Positions 1-5,931 are shown, counted from the first letter of the stretch. The stretch: 6,021 bases of DNA from Promethearchaeia archaeon (GCA_029856295.1 JAHQWS010000155.1:1-6021); one strand, 5' to 3'. Notes: generated by a model not told the origin, from the sequence alone. Program-made: numbers and translations.

Positions 1-1206
1 ATTCATGACACCAGACTCCCGGAGCATTTCAACAAACGGGATAATGTATAAATCCTCTTGGATTTTCTTATAAAACCCATAATTTGTAAAAGAACGTGGT
101 TTATCTACAAGATAATCTCCATATAAATACTCTAAAAATTTATTCAGTAATCGATATTTCATCTTGATAGCAGATGGTGGTTTGAGATCGAATAAGAGAT
201 TGTGTTCTCTAACAACTTCAATGTCAAACATTCCAAAACCAGACTTAATCAAATAATCAACCGCCTCCTCTTTTGAAAAACCATTTCTTAAACAATAATC
301 CAAATATGGATTAATTAAACTTGCTTTGATTGCAAAAATATCTGTTTCGGAGAAGAATTTATCAAGTCTTCGAACAATTGCGTGGCGGTCTATTCCTTTT
401 ATTCTAAATATACCATATTTAATAGTTAATGACTTTAACTGATATCCATTTAATAAATCTCTAATAACTTTATGTTTAAACAAAGTACCGCCAATATAAT
501 AATCAATAGTTTGATAATCCTTCAAATCTCCAACAATTGGATTAAAGAACTTATTCTGAGCTAAATCATACCCATTGACATTATTTTTTCTGTTTAAATA
601 TAAAGTCCAAAAAATTTCAGTGGCATCATATTCTTTTTTACTCTTACAGACAGATAGAATCTTAATTTTAAAAGATTTTTTTATTTCTTTTATATTACTT
701 CTAAAAGAAGCTAGAGCAAGTTCAAAATTATTCATAGGCTTATTAATAGAACGAAAATATTTGCGTATTCGATATTTAATTTCTTTAGATTTTCCTACGC
801 GATTTAATCCTTGCTTTAATTCTTTCCCACTTGCAACAATCGAAGGACTAAAACCCTTTAAATTATTGCCTAATAAATCTCTAATTTGTGTGAATTTATA
901 TATTACACCATAATAATTCATTTTATTCATGATTTTTATTAATTTATTTACTGTTTTAATACCCATGAATCGATTATGATTACGCCTAATATATTTAAAA
1001 CAATCAGCATATCGCCCTTTATATGCTGCTCGAAACTGATCTGGATCCATATCAGCAATACTATCTAAATTAGGGTCCCATTCTAAAAAATTTCCTCTTA
1101 AAATTAATTTATTAAAAAGGACCGATTCATCATCCCTTCCAATTACTCTATAATTGAGTGTTTTCAATTCAACCATGATTTGAACCATTAAAAAAGCGAT
1201 ATTCAT
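1..1206 (-). CDS. Divergent GIY-YIG endonuclease-like protein, 3' end outside the window
   Basis: The minus strand is open without a stop from the left edge to 1206, at least 402 codons; the stop lies beyond position 1. An upstream in-frame stop sits at 1222-1224. In-frame ATGs are at 1206, 1188 and 1176. None has a Shine-Dalgarno site, so the start is uncertain and the longest is given. Counting from 1206, residues 99-105 read Y-G-V-I-Y-K-F, like the GIY strand of GIY-YIG nucleases. Residues 195-213 contain A-T-E-I-F-W (E197) and N-G-Y-D, like the family's catalytic Glu and the 'E-x-x-W...GYN' end of the domain. A clear YIG triplet and its following Arg are not obvious, so activity is doubtful. 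Residues about 245-265 and 305-325 share an N-G-[YF] plus amphipathic-helix pattern that could be helix-turn-helix repeats, as in homing-type enzymes. The protein is basic and Asn/Lys/Tyr-rich. The open frame is certain; the family is a moderate call by eye. Confidence 0.6.
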   Translation of the reverse strand, partial: MNIAFLMVQIMVELKTLNYRVIGRDDESVLFNKLILRGNFLEWDPNLDSIADMDPDQFRAAYKGRYADCFKYIRRNHNRFMGIKTVNKLIKIMNKMNYYGVIYKFTQIRDLLGNNLKGFSPSIVASGKELKQGLNRVGKSKEIKYRIRKYFRSINKPMNNFELALASFRSNIKEIKKSFKIKILSVCKSKKEYDATEIFWTLYLNRKNNVNGYDLAQNKFFNPIVGDLKDYQTIDYYIGGTLFKHKVIRDLLNGYQLKSLTIKYGIFRIKGIDRHAIVRRLDKFFSETDIFAIKASLINPYLDYCLRNGFSKEEAVDYLIKSGFGMFDIEVVREHNLLFDLKPPSAIKMKYRLLNKFLEYLYGDYLVDKPRSFTNYGFYKKIQEDLYIIPFVEMLRESGVMN

Positions 1207-1445
1207 TAAAATTACAAAATTTTACTCGTAAAAATCAATACTCATTGAGAGATTTTTGATTTTTTTATTGTGTTTTTTAAGTATTTCCTTTGCGAAATAT
1301 AACGATTTTAAATAGTAAGATTTTATCATATTGAGCTATGAAAAATTCATCTTTCCTTTTAATAACAACTGTGTGAAGTATTAGAAATTATAAATAGTTC
1401 GAAATATTACTTAAAAAAATAGAATTAAAAAAAATTACACGATCT
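1207..1445. other. Divergent intergenic region
   Basis: This AT-rich stretch separates the minus-strand GIY-YIG-like gene from the plus-strand URO-D gene and must carry both promoters. I see no coding potential in it. It holds an inverted repeat at 1230-1257 and a TATA-like box at 1389-1396. Immediately before the plus-strand gene are two A runs (about 1412-1437). For the minus-strand gene the best promoter candidate is a weak purine-rich plus CTTAAAAAA pattern around 1272-1290, which would leave a leader of several tens of bases. Confidence 0.6.
1389..1396 (+). promoter_or_regulatory. TATA-like box for the URO-D gene at 1446
   Basis: TATAAATA lies 49 bases before the ATG and is preceded by the purine-rich AGAAAT, in the position of a BRE. 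If transcription starts about 25 bases downstream, the leader would be about 25-30 bases. This is a motif match only; such boxes arise by chance in AT-rich DNA. Confidence 0.35.
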
Positions 1446-2618
1446 ATGATGAATAGAACAGAACGGGTAAAAAGAGCTTTTTCATTCTCAAAACCCGATC
1501 GTATTCCTTTTTTAGGATTAACAGTACAATCTGATTTTTATCCTATAGAGCCACATATTCCAATTACTTTTCAACCAGAAAATTATCCCCCACATCCTAT
1601 TGGCGGGGATACAACCATTAAGAATGCTGCGTATCGAAGAGATGTTTACGATTGGAAACAAGAAATTAGAGAAAAATTGGGCTATTCTGAAAATTGGTGG
1701 GAAGTTCCTCATGATAGTATAGATGAATTTGGTGTAATATGGAGATCATCTGGTACAGAAAGCGGTGACAAAACAATGGGGCATCCCTATAAAGGACCCT
1801 TTCAAGATGAAGGTACAGGCGAGGGATGGGATAATCTAGACAGTTATGTATTTCCCGATGCGGCGGATCCCAAACACTATGCTAGGATACAGTCTGGAAG
1901 ATGGAAAGAAATTGCAGAAGATCGATACCTTTTAGGGCTTGTAAATATTAATGGAATTTTTAATGAATGTAGTCAATTGAGAGGTTTTAGCGAACTTTTA
2001 ATAGATTTGGTGCGAAATCGATATCCAAAAAAATTAGATAAACTAATCGATTTGGTAACTAAATTTACTCTAGACATGATCGAGAAATTAAAAGAATATT
2101 GCCCTTCATTAGACTCTATTTTTATTGCAGATGATTTTGGAACTCAAAAATCGGCGTTTGTAAGCCCAAGAATATTTAAAAAATTCTTTAAGGAACCATA
2201 CAGAAAAATGGTCAGTTTAACTCATGATTTAGGTATGGACTTTCTCCTTCATTCCTGCGGCGATGTTCTAGGTCTTATTCCAGAATTTGTCGATATTGGT
2301 ATTGATGTCTTGCAATTTGACAGCCCTCACATGACCGGAGTTGAAAATTTTAAAAAATATGCTCAAGAAAGAAAATTGGCATTTTGGCTGAGCTCAAACA
2401 TACAAAGCACCTTTATTAATGGAACACCTCTAGATGTTGAAGAAGAAGTGAAATACTACATCAAGGAGGTTGGCAATAATGAAGGGGGATTAGGAATTTG
2501 TGAATATACTGATTTTGATGCTATACAAGCCCCGAAAAGAAATGTTCGAGCCCAGAGAAAAGCCGTACAAAAATGGGGAAACTATAACGAAAATGGTATA
2601 ATAGATTGGTTAGTCTAA
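1446..2618 (+). CDS. Uroporphyrinogen decarboxylase-family (MtaA/MtbA-like) methyltransferase
   Basis: A 390-residue cytoplasmic TIM-barrel protein of the URO-D superfamily. Its members include HemE and the cobamide-dependent methyltransferases MtaA, MtbA and CmuA. The N-terminus (N-R-T-E-R-V...P-D-R-I-P-F) is the usual opening of the methyltransferase branch rather than of HemE. Further family marks are I-A-D-D-F-G-T-Q (D229, D230), followed by V-S-P-R-I-F-K-K-F-F, and L-L-H-S-C-G-D (H269, C271). A third cysteine, C352, follows in G-I-C-E-Y. H-x-C plus a C-terminal Cys is the zinc-site pattern of MtaA/MtbA-type enzymes, so methyl transfer between a corrinoid protein and a thiol or other acceptor is the likely role; the substrate is unknown. 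ATG codons at 1446 and 1449 are both possible starts; no Shine-Dalgarno site is seen. It stands alone in its transcription unit within the window. The family is confident; methyltransferase rather than heme function is inferred. Confidence 0.88.
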   Translation: MMNRTERVKRAFSFSKPDRIPFLGLTVQSDFYPIEPHIPITFQPENYPPHPIGGDTTIKNAAYRRDVYDWKQEIREKLGYSENWWEVPHDSIDEFGVIWRSSGTESGDKTMGHPYKGPFQDEGTGEGWDNLDSYVFPDAADPKHYARIQSGRWKEIAEDRYLLGLVNINGIFNECSQLRGFSELLIDLVRNRYPKKLDKLIDLVTKFTLDMIEKLKEYCPSLDSIFIADDFGTQKSAFVSPRIFKKFFKEPYRKMVSLTHDLGMDFLLHSCGDVLGLIPEFVDIGIDVLQFDSPHMTGVENFKKYAQERKLAFWLSSNIQSTFINGTPLDVEEEVKYYIKEVGNNEGGLGICEYTDFDAIQAPKRNVRAQRKAVQKWGNYNENGIIDWLV

Positions 2619-2691
2619 ACGTTCTTTTGGCAATTAGAATAACTCTACTAATTAAGATATTATACATAAATTAAGCGATTATTATAAAATC

Positions 2692-2713
2692 AAAAAAAAG
2701 AAAAGTAAAAAAA
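2692..2713 (-). terminator. T-rich terminator of the 88-aa gene
   Basis: Read on the minus strand, this gives T7, then CTTTTC-like sequence and T8, starting about 11 bases after the stop codon at 2724. Such oligo-T tracts terminate archaeal transcription without a hairpin. The plus-strand URO-D gene ends at 2618 and converges on this site, but it shows no comparable T tract of its own. Confidence 0.4.
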
Positions 2714-2723
2714 TAGAAATTTA

Positions 2724-2990
2724 TTAGGAGCTTACCAATCGAAATAGTAAGGCGCCGTGGGGAATGTAGAATTCGTCCTTCTTCTTTACCACGACGGTAT
2801 GAAAGTACTCAGCAAGCCCTAAAAAGCCCCGAATCACACTTTCATCTTCTTCAAACTTGAACGTAATGTTTGAGATTGCGGCACCTGTATTAAAGGCGAC
2901 TTTTTCATAAACACGCTCATCGATTAAAGGAATTTTTAATTCATTGACAATTTCATATACACGTTTGATGAAGAGTTCCTTTTTAGCCAT
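2724..2990 (-). CDS. Small protein of unknown function (88 aa)
   Basis: I do not recognise this protein. Starting at ATG 2990 it is 88 residues, M-A-K-K-E-L-F-I-K-R-V and so on. This start is preferred over the GTG at 2999 because AAAGGTG (2997-3003) lies 6 bases before it, and the GTG would fall inside that ribosome site. The sequence is charged, with no signal peptide, membrane segment or cysteine. Residues 1-30 look helical (F-I-K-R-V-Y-E-I-V-N-E-L). The rest alternates hydrophobic and polar residues (I-T-F-K-F, T-V-V-V-K, A-L-L-F-R-L) as in a beta-rich fold. By hand count its GC content is about 39%, higher than the flanking intergenic DNA, which supports real coding. It is convergent with the upstream URO-D gene and separated from the next minus-strand genes by more than 200 bases, so it is probably its own transcript. 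Its function is unknown. Confidence 0.65.
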   Translation of the reverse strand: MAKKELFIKRVYEIVNELKIPLIDERVYEKVAFNTGAAISNITFKFEEDESVIRGFLGLAEYFHTVVVKKKDEFYIPHGALLFRLVSS

Positions 2991-2996
2991 AATATA

Positions 2997-3003
2997 CACC
3001 TTT
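2997..3003 (-). promoter_or_regulatory. Ribosome binding site deciding the start of the 88-aa gene
   Basis: AAAGGTG on the minus strand, 6 bases before ATG 2990. It overlaps the alternative GTG codon at 2997-2999, which is why the ATG is taken as the start. Confidence 0.6.
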
Positions 3004-3232
3004 GTATGAAATTCTTTAAGGTAATTTTGATTTTAGTAAATCCTATTTGAAAAAAAATTTAACCTTTTCAGTTTTGAATTTATTAATTACTGATAATGTT
3101 AATAATAGTATAATAAAGTACTTATATTTATACTTTAATTATTAGAAGACTTGCTTGTATATTTAATAGAATCAAATCTAAAATTTTAAAAATCTCAGTG
3201 GACTACAAATTAAAAAGATAAAGTGGATGGAT
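3004..3232. other. Intergenic region, no gene seen
   Basis: Very AT-rich DNA with no credible reading frame on either strand. On the minus strand it contains TATAAATA at 3125-3132, about 135 bases before the 88-aa gene, which is too far to be a convincing promoter. An AAAGTA...TACTTT inverted repeat spans about 3115-3136. Modest T runs on the minus strand after 3232 could end transcription of the small genes upstream. Confidence 0.5.
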
Positions 3233-3334
3233 TTATTTCAAAACTTTAAACTCACCGCTTTTGTAATTGATTAAACCATTCCTAAAATCTTGAAAGACTT
3301 TATCCTCGCTGTTTAAATTCGAATCTGATGACAT
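3233..3334 (-). CDS. Possible 33-aa reading frame, or the displaced C-terminus of the preceding gene
   Basis: ATG 3334 opens a frame of 33 codons ending at TAA 3233-3235 (M-S-S-D-S-N-L-N-S-E-D-K-V-F-Q and on to K-V-L-K). The same frame is open back to 3352, through the A8 run. The composition is protein-like and hydrophilic. It is too short to trust alone and ATG 3334 has no ribosome site of its own. It makes most sense as the continuation of the 3313-3609 frame after a -1 shift. Alternatively, it is the body of a 42-residue protein starting at ATG 3360 with GAGGTG before it, if one A is missing from the sequence. Confidence 0.3.
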   Translation of the reverse strand: MSSDSNLNSEDKVFQDFRNGLINYKSGEFKVLK

Positions 3335-3609
3335 GAGCTTTTTTTTAACGGTTTACTCATCTTAGCACCTCGCCTCATAATAAAATAACCTAAAATACAA
3401 TAAGCTAAGTCATCATTAGATTCGTCCACAAAATCAAGAAGATCATGAACACTTTTATTTACTAGCTCTCCCTGAAACTCTAAAGGAAAACCAGTTACCT
3501 GATACTTTTTCTTAATTTTCTCATCAACGTTTTTATCAGCATATCTCGTTATTATAGCAAGCAATTTTTCCAGATAGTAATTGGATTTATAACCTAAAAA
3601 AATCATCAC
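3313..3609 (-). CDS. Small protein of unknown function (98 aa), possibly frameshifted near its end
   Basis: I do not recognise this protein. It begins GTG-ATG (3609/3606), 27 bases after the stop of the 3637-3894 gene, so the two are probably co-transcribed. Residues about 8-80 look globular and acidic (H-D-L-L-D-F-V-D-E-S-N-D-D-L-A-Y-C-I-L-G-Y-F). The end, S-S-C-H-Q-I-R-I, looks out of character. Just before it lies a run of eight A (3339-3346). Reading one base back there (-1) avoids the stop and continues in an open frame to 3233, giving a protein of about 125 residues ending G-E-F-K-V-L-K. There is also GAGGTG (3366-3371) five bases before an in-frame ATG (3360), so the last part may instead be a separate small gene. 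Whether this is slippage, an indel in the homopolymer, or simply the end of the gene cannot be decided here. Confidence 0.5.
   Translation of the reverse strand: MMIFLGYKSNYYLEKLLAIITRYADKNVDEKIKKKYQVTGFPLEFQGELVNKSVHDLLDFVDESNDDLAYCILGYFIMRRGAKMSKPLKKSSCHQIRI
3366..3371 (-). promoter_or_regulatory. Ribosome-site-like GAGGTG inside the 98-aa frame
   Basis: GAGGTG on the minus strand, five bases (CTAAG) before ATG 3360. The same hexamer stands before the second URO-D gene (5241-5246). Here it lies inside the 98-aa reading frame and in phase with the ATG it would serve. That suggests a second start here, possibly for a small downstream gene that now carries a frame error. Confidence 0.4.
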
Positions 3610-3636
3610 CCGTATTATTAATAAAAATTTTAATAA

Positions 3637-3894
3637 TTAGAGATTTTTATTAGATCTTTGCATCATTTCATTAACTAAAGATACCAATTCATCATATCTC
3701 TCACTAGAATCAATGGATTGTTTTACAAGTTCGTTTATATTAATTATTTCGCTGGTATCCAGAACGAGAAAGTCTCCATATTCTTCAATACTATGAATTG
3801 CAACGTTTTCAGAAAATGGAGCATCGCTAAACTCTTTCAAATGGTTTTTAAGCATATTAATTTGAGCCTGAATGTTATCTCCATATATTACCAA
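3637..3894 (-). CDS. Small protein of unknown function (about 72-85 aa), start uncertain
   Basis: I do not recognise this protein. The 85-residue form starts at TTG 3894; the first in-frame ATG is at 3855 (72 residues, M-L-K-N-H-L-K-E-F). Yet the frame stays open back to a stop at 3958-3960, and its text there looks like protein (N-L-F-E-K-L-Y-R-F-Y then R-F-L-I-L-V-I-Y-G-D), with no ATG or GTG. Either TTG is used, or translation begins at the ATG, or the 5' end has been damaged. The visible protein is acidic and soluble, with hydrophobic strands (F-L-V-L-D) and a C-terminal helix (Y-D-E-L-V-S-L-V-N-E-M-M). It lies 27 bases upstream of the 98-aa gene on the same strand and likely shares its transcript. 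It starts after the T-tract that ends the corrinoid operon, so it is probably a separate unit. TTTAAATA at 3961-3968 is a possible promoter. Confidence 0.5.
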   Translation of the reverse strand: MVIYGDNIQAQINMLKNHLKEFSDAPFSENVAIHSIEEYGDFLVLDTSEIININELVKQSIDSSERYDELVSLVNEMMQRSNKNL

Positions 3895-4000
3895 AATGAG
3901 AAATCTATTTTCTGTTTGATAGAATCTATAAAGTTTTTCAAAGAGATTTTGAAGTAATTATATTTAAAAATTTACGATTCCCAATCTGAGGTAGTTTAAG

Positions 4001-4017
4001 AAAAAAATTAAAAAAAA
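4001..4017 (-). terminator. T-rich terminator of the corrinoid/URO-D operon
   Basis: On the minus strand this reads T8-AA-T7, about 70-85 bases after the stop codon at 4086, with another T7 nearer the gene at 4043-4049. Paired T runs without a hairpin fit archaeal termination. Confidence 0.4.
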
Positions 4018-4085
4018 TTTAATAATAAAAGCTATTTAAGGGAAAAAAATCTTATATATTTTTTATATTCCTAGTCCATTTAGTT

Positions 4086-5231
4086 TTAATCAATGGAAAT
4101 AGGATATTTTCCATGTTTTAAAATCACCTTGAATATTGTAGGAACAGAAGCTAACATGTGCATAAATGAGGGGAAACCTTCTGATATACCCATAAGAAAA
4201 TTATTTCCGGGAGCGGCATCCTTCAGCATTTCCATAGTCTTTTTCTTTACTGCTTTTTGACCTTGAAGGCATACAGGTTCAGGGAAATTAGCCCAAATTA
4301 CTTTGTCCTTCCATAGCTCTTTAGCCTCATTAATGGGAAGATTTCCCACAGGAGGAGCCGTGAAACTCTCAATGGCGTCAATTCTTGTTTTAGCTATTAG
4401 TTCCTTTAAAGCTTTCAATTCGCCATCCATATGTACAACATATATTTTGTCATGTTTATGGATTATATCGGCAACTTCATTATAGAAAGGAAGGCTATAT
4501 TTCTCGAAAAATTTTGGACTTGTAACGAGAGCTGTAACATTGTCTGGTCCCCATATTGTATCAGCGGGAGATTCAGCTGCAATTTTATAAACTTCAAGTT
4601 CTTTTTTATAAATGATCTTGTAAAGTTCATCAAATTCCTTTTGATGCATATAGTAATCTAATGCTAATTGCTTCGGTCCCAAAAGCATAATTAATGCTTG
4701 AAGAGGAGATTTTGGAACAAAGGTAGGAACAATCCCAAAATTACCGATAAACATTTTGAATTCCTCTATTTCATCATAAAAAGGAGTATATTCTGTATCT
4801 TCTATAACATATTTTAATATTTCATAATCATCAAGGGTTTTGAGGAAATATCCATCTTCTGGAAACCAGGGAAGGCTCGCAGAAAGATCAAGACTTTCCA
4901 TTTTTGCTTTTATTGAAATTTTCCCCACTGGTGTATTTAAACTCCCGGTTATATCATGAGGGCCATTAAATGCAATCATGATATCTACTGGCGACCAAGA
5001 AGTTAAACTCCCATAATGATGGTTAATATCCATCTTAGTATTTGGGCAATTCACTTTATGAGTCTGAACTGCTAAAGCAGCATGTAATCCAAGCCCTTGG
5101 TCTAATAGTTTTCTCCACGGTTGATGAAGAGCTAATCCAGCTAAATATTTCGTTTCTACATAGATAGTAAAAGGGATCATATCGGGAGCTTCTCGCCGAA
5201 GAACTGCCATTATTCTTTCTCTTGCATTCAT
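4086..5231 (-). CDS. URO-D-family protein with altered metal site, coupled to the corrinoid protein
   Basis: A 381-residue URO-D superfamily protein, beginning M-N-A-R-E-R-I-M-A-V-L and then P-D-M-I-P-F. The start is ATG 5231, not the ATG at 5252. ATG 5231 overlaps the corrinoid gene's stop as ATGA and has GAGGTG (5241-5246) nine bases upstream. Family landmarks: W-G-P-D-N-V (D230) followed by V-T-S-P-K-F-F-E-K-Y, V-V-H-M-D-G (H267, D269), then I-D-A-I-E-S-F-T-A-P-P and G-I-S-E-G-F-P (S350, E351). It resembles an uncharacterised URO-D branch that carries H-M-D-G instead of H-x-C-G. The zinc cysteines of MtaA-type enzymes are thus replaced by Asp and Ser. Its tight coupling to a corrinoid protein argues for cobamide-dependent methyl transfer; the substrate and whether it uses a metal are unknown. 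Family is confident, function inferred. Confidence 0.88.
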   Translation of the reverse strand: MNARERIMAVLRREAPDMIPFTIYVETKYLAGLALHQPWRKLLDQGLGLHAALAVQTHKVNCPNTKMDINHHYGSLTSWSPVDIMIAFNGPHDITGSLNTPVGKISIKAKMESLDLSASLPWFPEDGYFLKTLDDYEILKYVIEDTEYTPFYDEIEEFKMFIGNFGIVPTFVPKSPLQALIMLLGPKQLALDYYMHQKEFDELYKIIYKKELEVYKIAAESPADTIWGPDNVTALVTSPKFFEKYSLPFYNEVADIIHKHDKIYVVHMDGELKALKELIAKTRIDAIESFTAPPVGNLPINEAKELWKDKVIWANFPEPVCLQGQKAVKKKTMEMLKDAAPGNNFLMGISEGFPSFMHMLASVPTIFKVILKHGKYPISID

Positions 5232-5875
5232 TGTTTTACCCACCTCAAACATGTATTAATACCATCAATAGCATTTCTAGCATAGGCATCTGCTCCTATA
5301 TCCTTTATAAAATCTTCAGTAACAGGGGCACCTCCAACAATTACTTTTACATCCTTTCGTAGATTAGTCTCTTCTAAAGCTTTCATTAAATTACTCACCT
5401 CTGGTAAGGTCATAGAGACTAAAGCAGATATAGCAAGTATTTCTGGTTTTTCAGTGCGTATAGCCTCAATAAACTTCTCTGAAGAAACATCAACACCTAA
5501 ATCATTGACCTCAAATCCTTCAGCCTCCAGAAAAGTTTTCACAATATTTTTTCCTATATCGTGTAAATCTCCTTTACCAGTTCCTATGATAACTTTGCCA
5601 AGCACATTTGTATCACCGTTTTCTTTTATTAGAGGGTCAAGTATTTTCATTGTCGTCTTAATAATTTCTCCAGCCATAATAAGTTCAGGAATGAAATATT
5701 CTTCCGCTTCAAACTTATCACTTATGATAGATGTTGCTTTTGTAATGCCCTCTTGAATTATCTTAATTGGATGGGTTCCTTTTGCAATTGCATCTTCACA
5801 TACTTTATTGGCCATTTCAATATCCATATTTACAACTGCTTTTATATATTGACTTATAATATTATCTTCTGTCAT
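5228..5875 (-). CDS. Methyltransferase corrinoid protein (MtaC/MtbC/MttC-type)
   Basis: A 215-residue cytoplasmic cobalamin-binding protein that carries the methyl group between two methyltransferases. Residues about 1-85 form the helical cap domain (B12-binding 2), with the typical E-A-E-E-Y-F-I-P-E-L-I-M-A-G stretch. Residues about 90-215 are the Rossmann-like B12 domain. G-T-G-K-G-D-L-H-D-I-G contains the D-x-H-x-x-G motif, with H105 as the lower cobalt ligand. The later S-A-L-V-S-M-T-L and V-G-G-A-P-V-T motifs contact the cobamide tail. The length fits the MtaC/MtbC/MttC group. ATG 5875 is chosen over TTG 5884 as a normal start; no Shine-Dalgarno site is present, as expected for the first gene of an archaeal operon. 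Its TGA overlaps the start of the URO-D-family gene by four bases, making a coupled pair. The specific substrate gene (MtxB-type) is not in the window, so I give no gene symbol. Confidence 0.93.
   Translation of the reverse strand: MTEDNIISQYIKAVVNMDIEMANKVCEDAIAKGTHPIKIIQEGITKATSIISDKFEAEEYFIPELIMAGEIIKTTMKILDPLIKENGDTNVLGKVIIGTGKGDLHDIGKNIVKTFLEAEGFEVNDLGVDVSSEKFIEAIRTEKPEILAISALVSMTLPEVSNLMKALEETNLRKDVKVIVGGAPVTEDFIKDIGADAYARNAIDGINTCLRWVKQ
5241..5246 (-). promoter_or_regulatory. Ribosome binding site of the second URO-D gene
   Basis: GAGGTG on the minus strand, nine bases before ATG 5231, inside the 3' end of the corrinoid gene. It settles the start of the URO-D gene at the ATGA overlap. 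Confidence 0.65.
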
Positions 5876-5898
5876 ATTTATCAATATTTTGTGTAATT

Positions 5899-5906
5899 TA
5901 TTTAAA
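5899..5906 (-). promoter_or_regulatory. Proximal TATA-like box of the corrinoid operon
   Basis: TTTAAATA on the minus strand, preceded by purine-rich ATTAAAG, lies about 24-31 bases before ATG 5875. This is the distance expected for a leaderless archaeal transcript. It is weak in sequence and competes with the stronger box at 5981-5991. Confidence 0.3.
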
Positions 5907-5911
5907 CTTTA

Positions 5912-5931
5912 ATTTCATTTCATTTCATTTT
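5912..5931. repeat. Short pentamer tandem repeat (ATTTC, nearly 4 copies)
   Basis: On the plus strand, ATTTC occurs three times in direct succession (5912-5926) and is followed by ATTTT. It lies in the leader region of the corrinoid operon, between its two candidate promoters. It may be a slippage-prone microsatellite; no function is evident. Confidence 0.5.

Noticed and set aside
575..913. Plus-strand frame of 112 codons
   Set aside because: It lies entirely opposite the long minus-strand GIY-YIG-like frame, and its Phe/Leu/Ile-rich translation is what the antisense of an AT-rich gene gives.
1518..1712. Minus-strand frame of 64 codons
   Set aside because: It is antisense to the well-supported URO-D gene at 1446-2618 and has no ribosome site or family resemblance.
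1446..2618. HemE (heme biosynthesis uroporphyrinogen decarboxylase)
   Set aside because: The HSCG plus late Cys pattern and the N-terminus fit the methyltransferase branch, no heme genes are nearby, and a corrinoid system lies close by.
3718..3957. Plus-strand frame of 79 codons
   Set aside because: It is opposite the small minus-strand gene and its upstream open frame; its Phe/Ile/Asn-rich text is not protein-like compared with the minus strand.
4001..4017. CRISPR array, tRNA or rRNA in the intergenic regions
   Set aside because: Apart from A/T runs and the pentamer at 5912-5931, I saw no spaced direct repeats, and no cloverleaf or conserved rRNA segment by eye in any gap.
4303..4661. Two overlapping plus-strand frames (60 and 76 codons)
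   Set aside because: Both are antisense to the second URO-D gene, which has clear family motifs.
5232..5252. ATG 5252 as the start of the second URO-D gene
   Set aside because: It would add seven residues that include the GAGGTG ribosome site. The ATGA overlap at 5228-5231 is the standard coupled start and the family's N-terminus begins there.
5454..5756. Plus-strand frame of 100 codons
   Set aside because: It is antisense to the corrinoid protein gene, including its D-x-H-x-x-G region.
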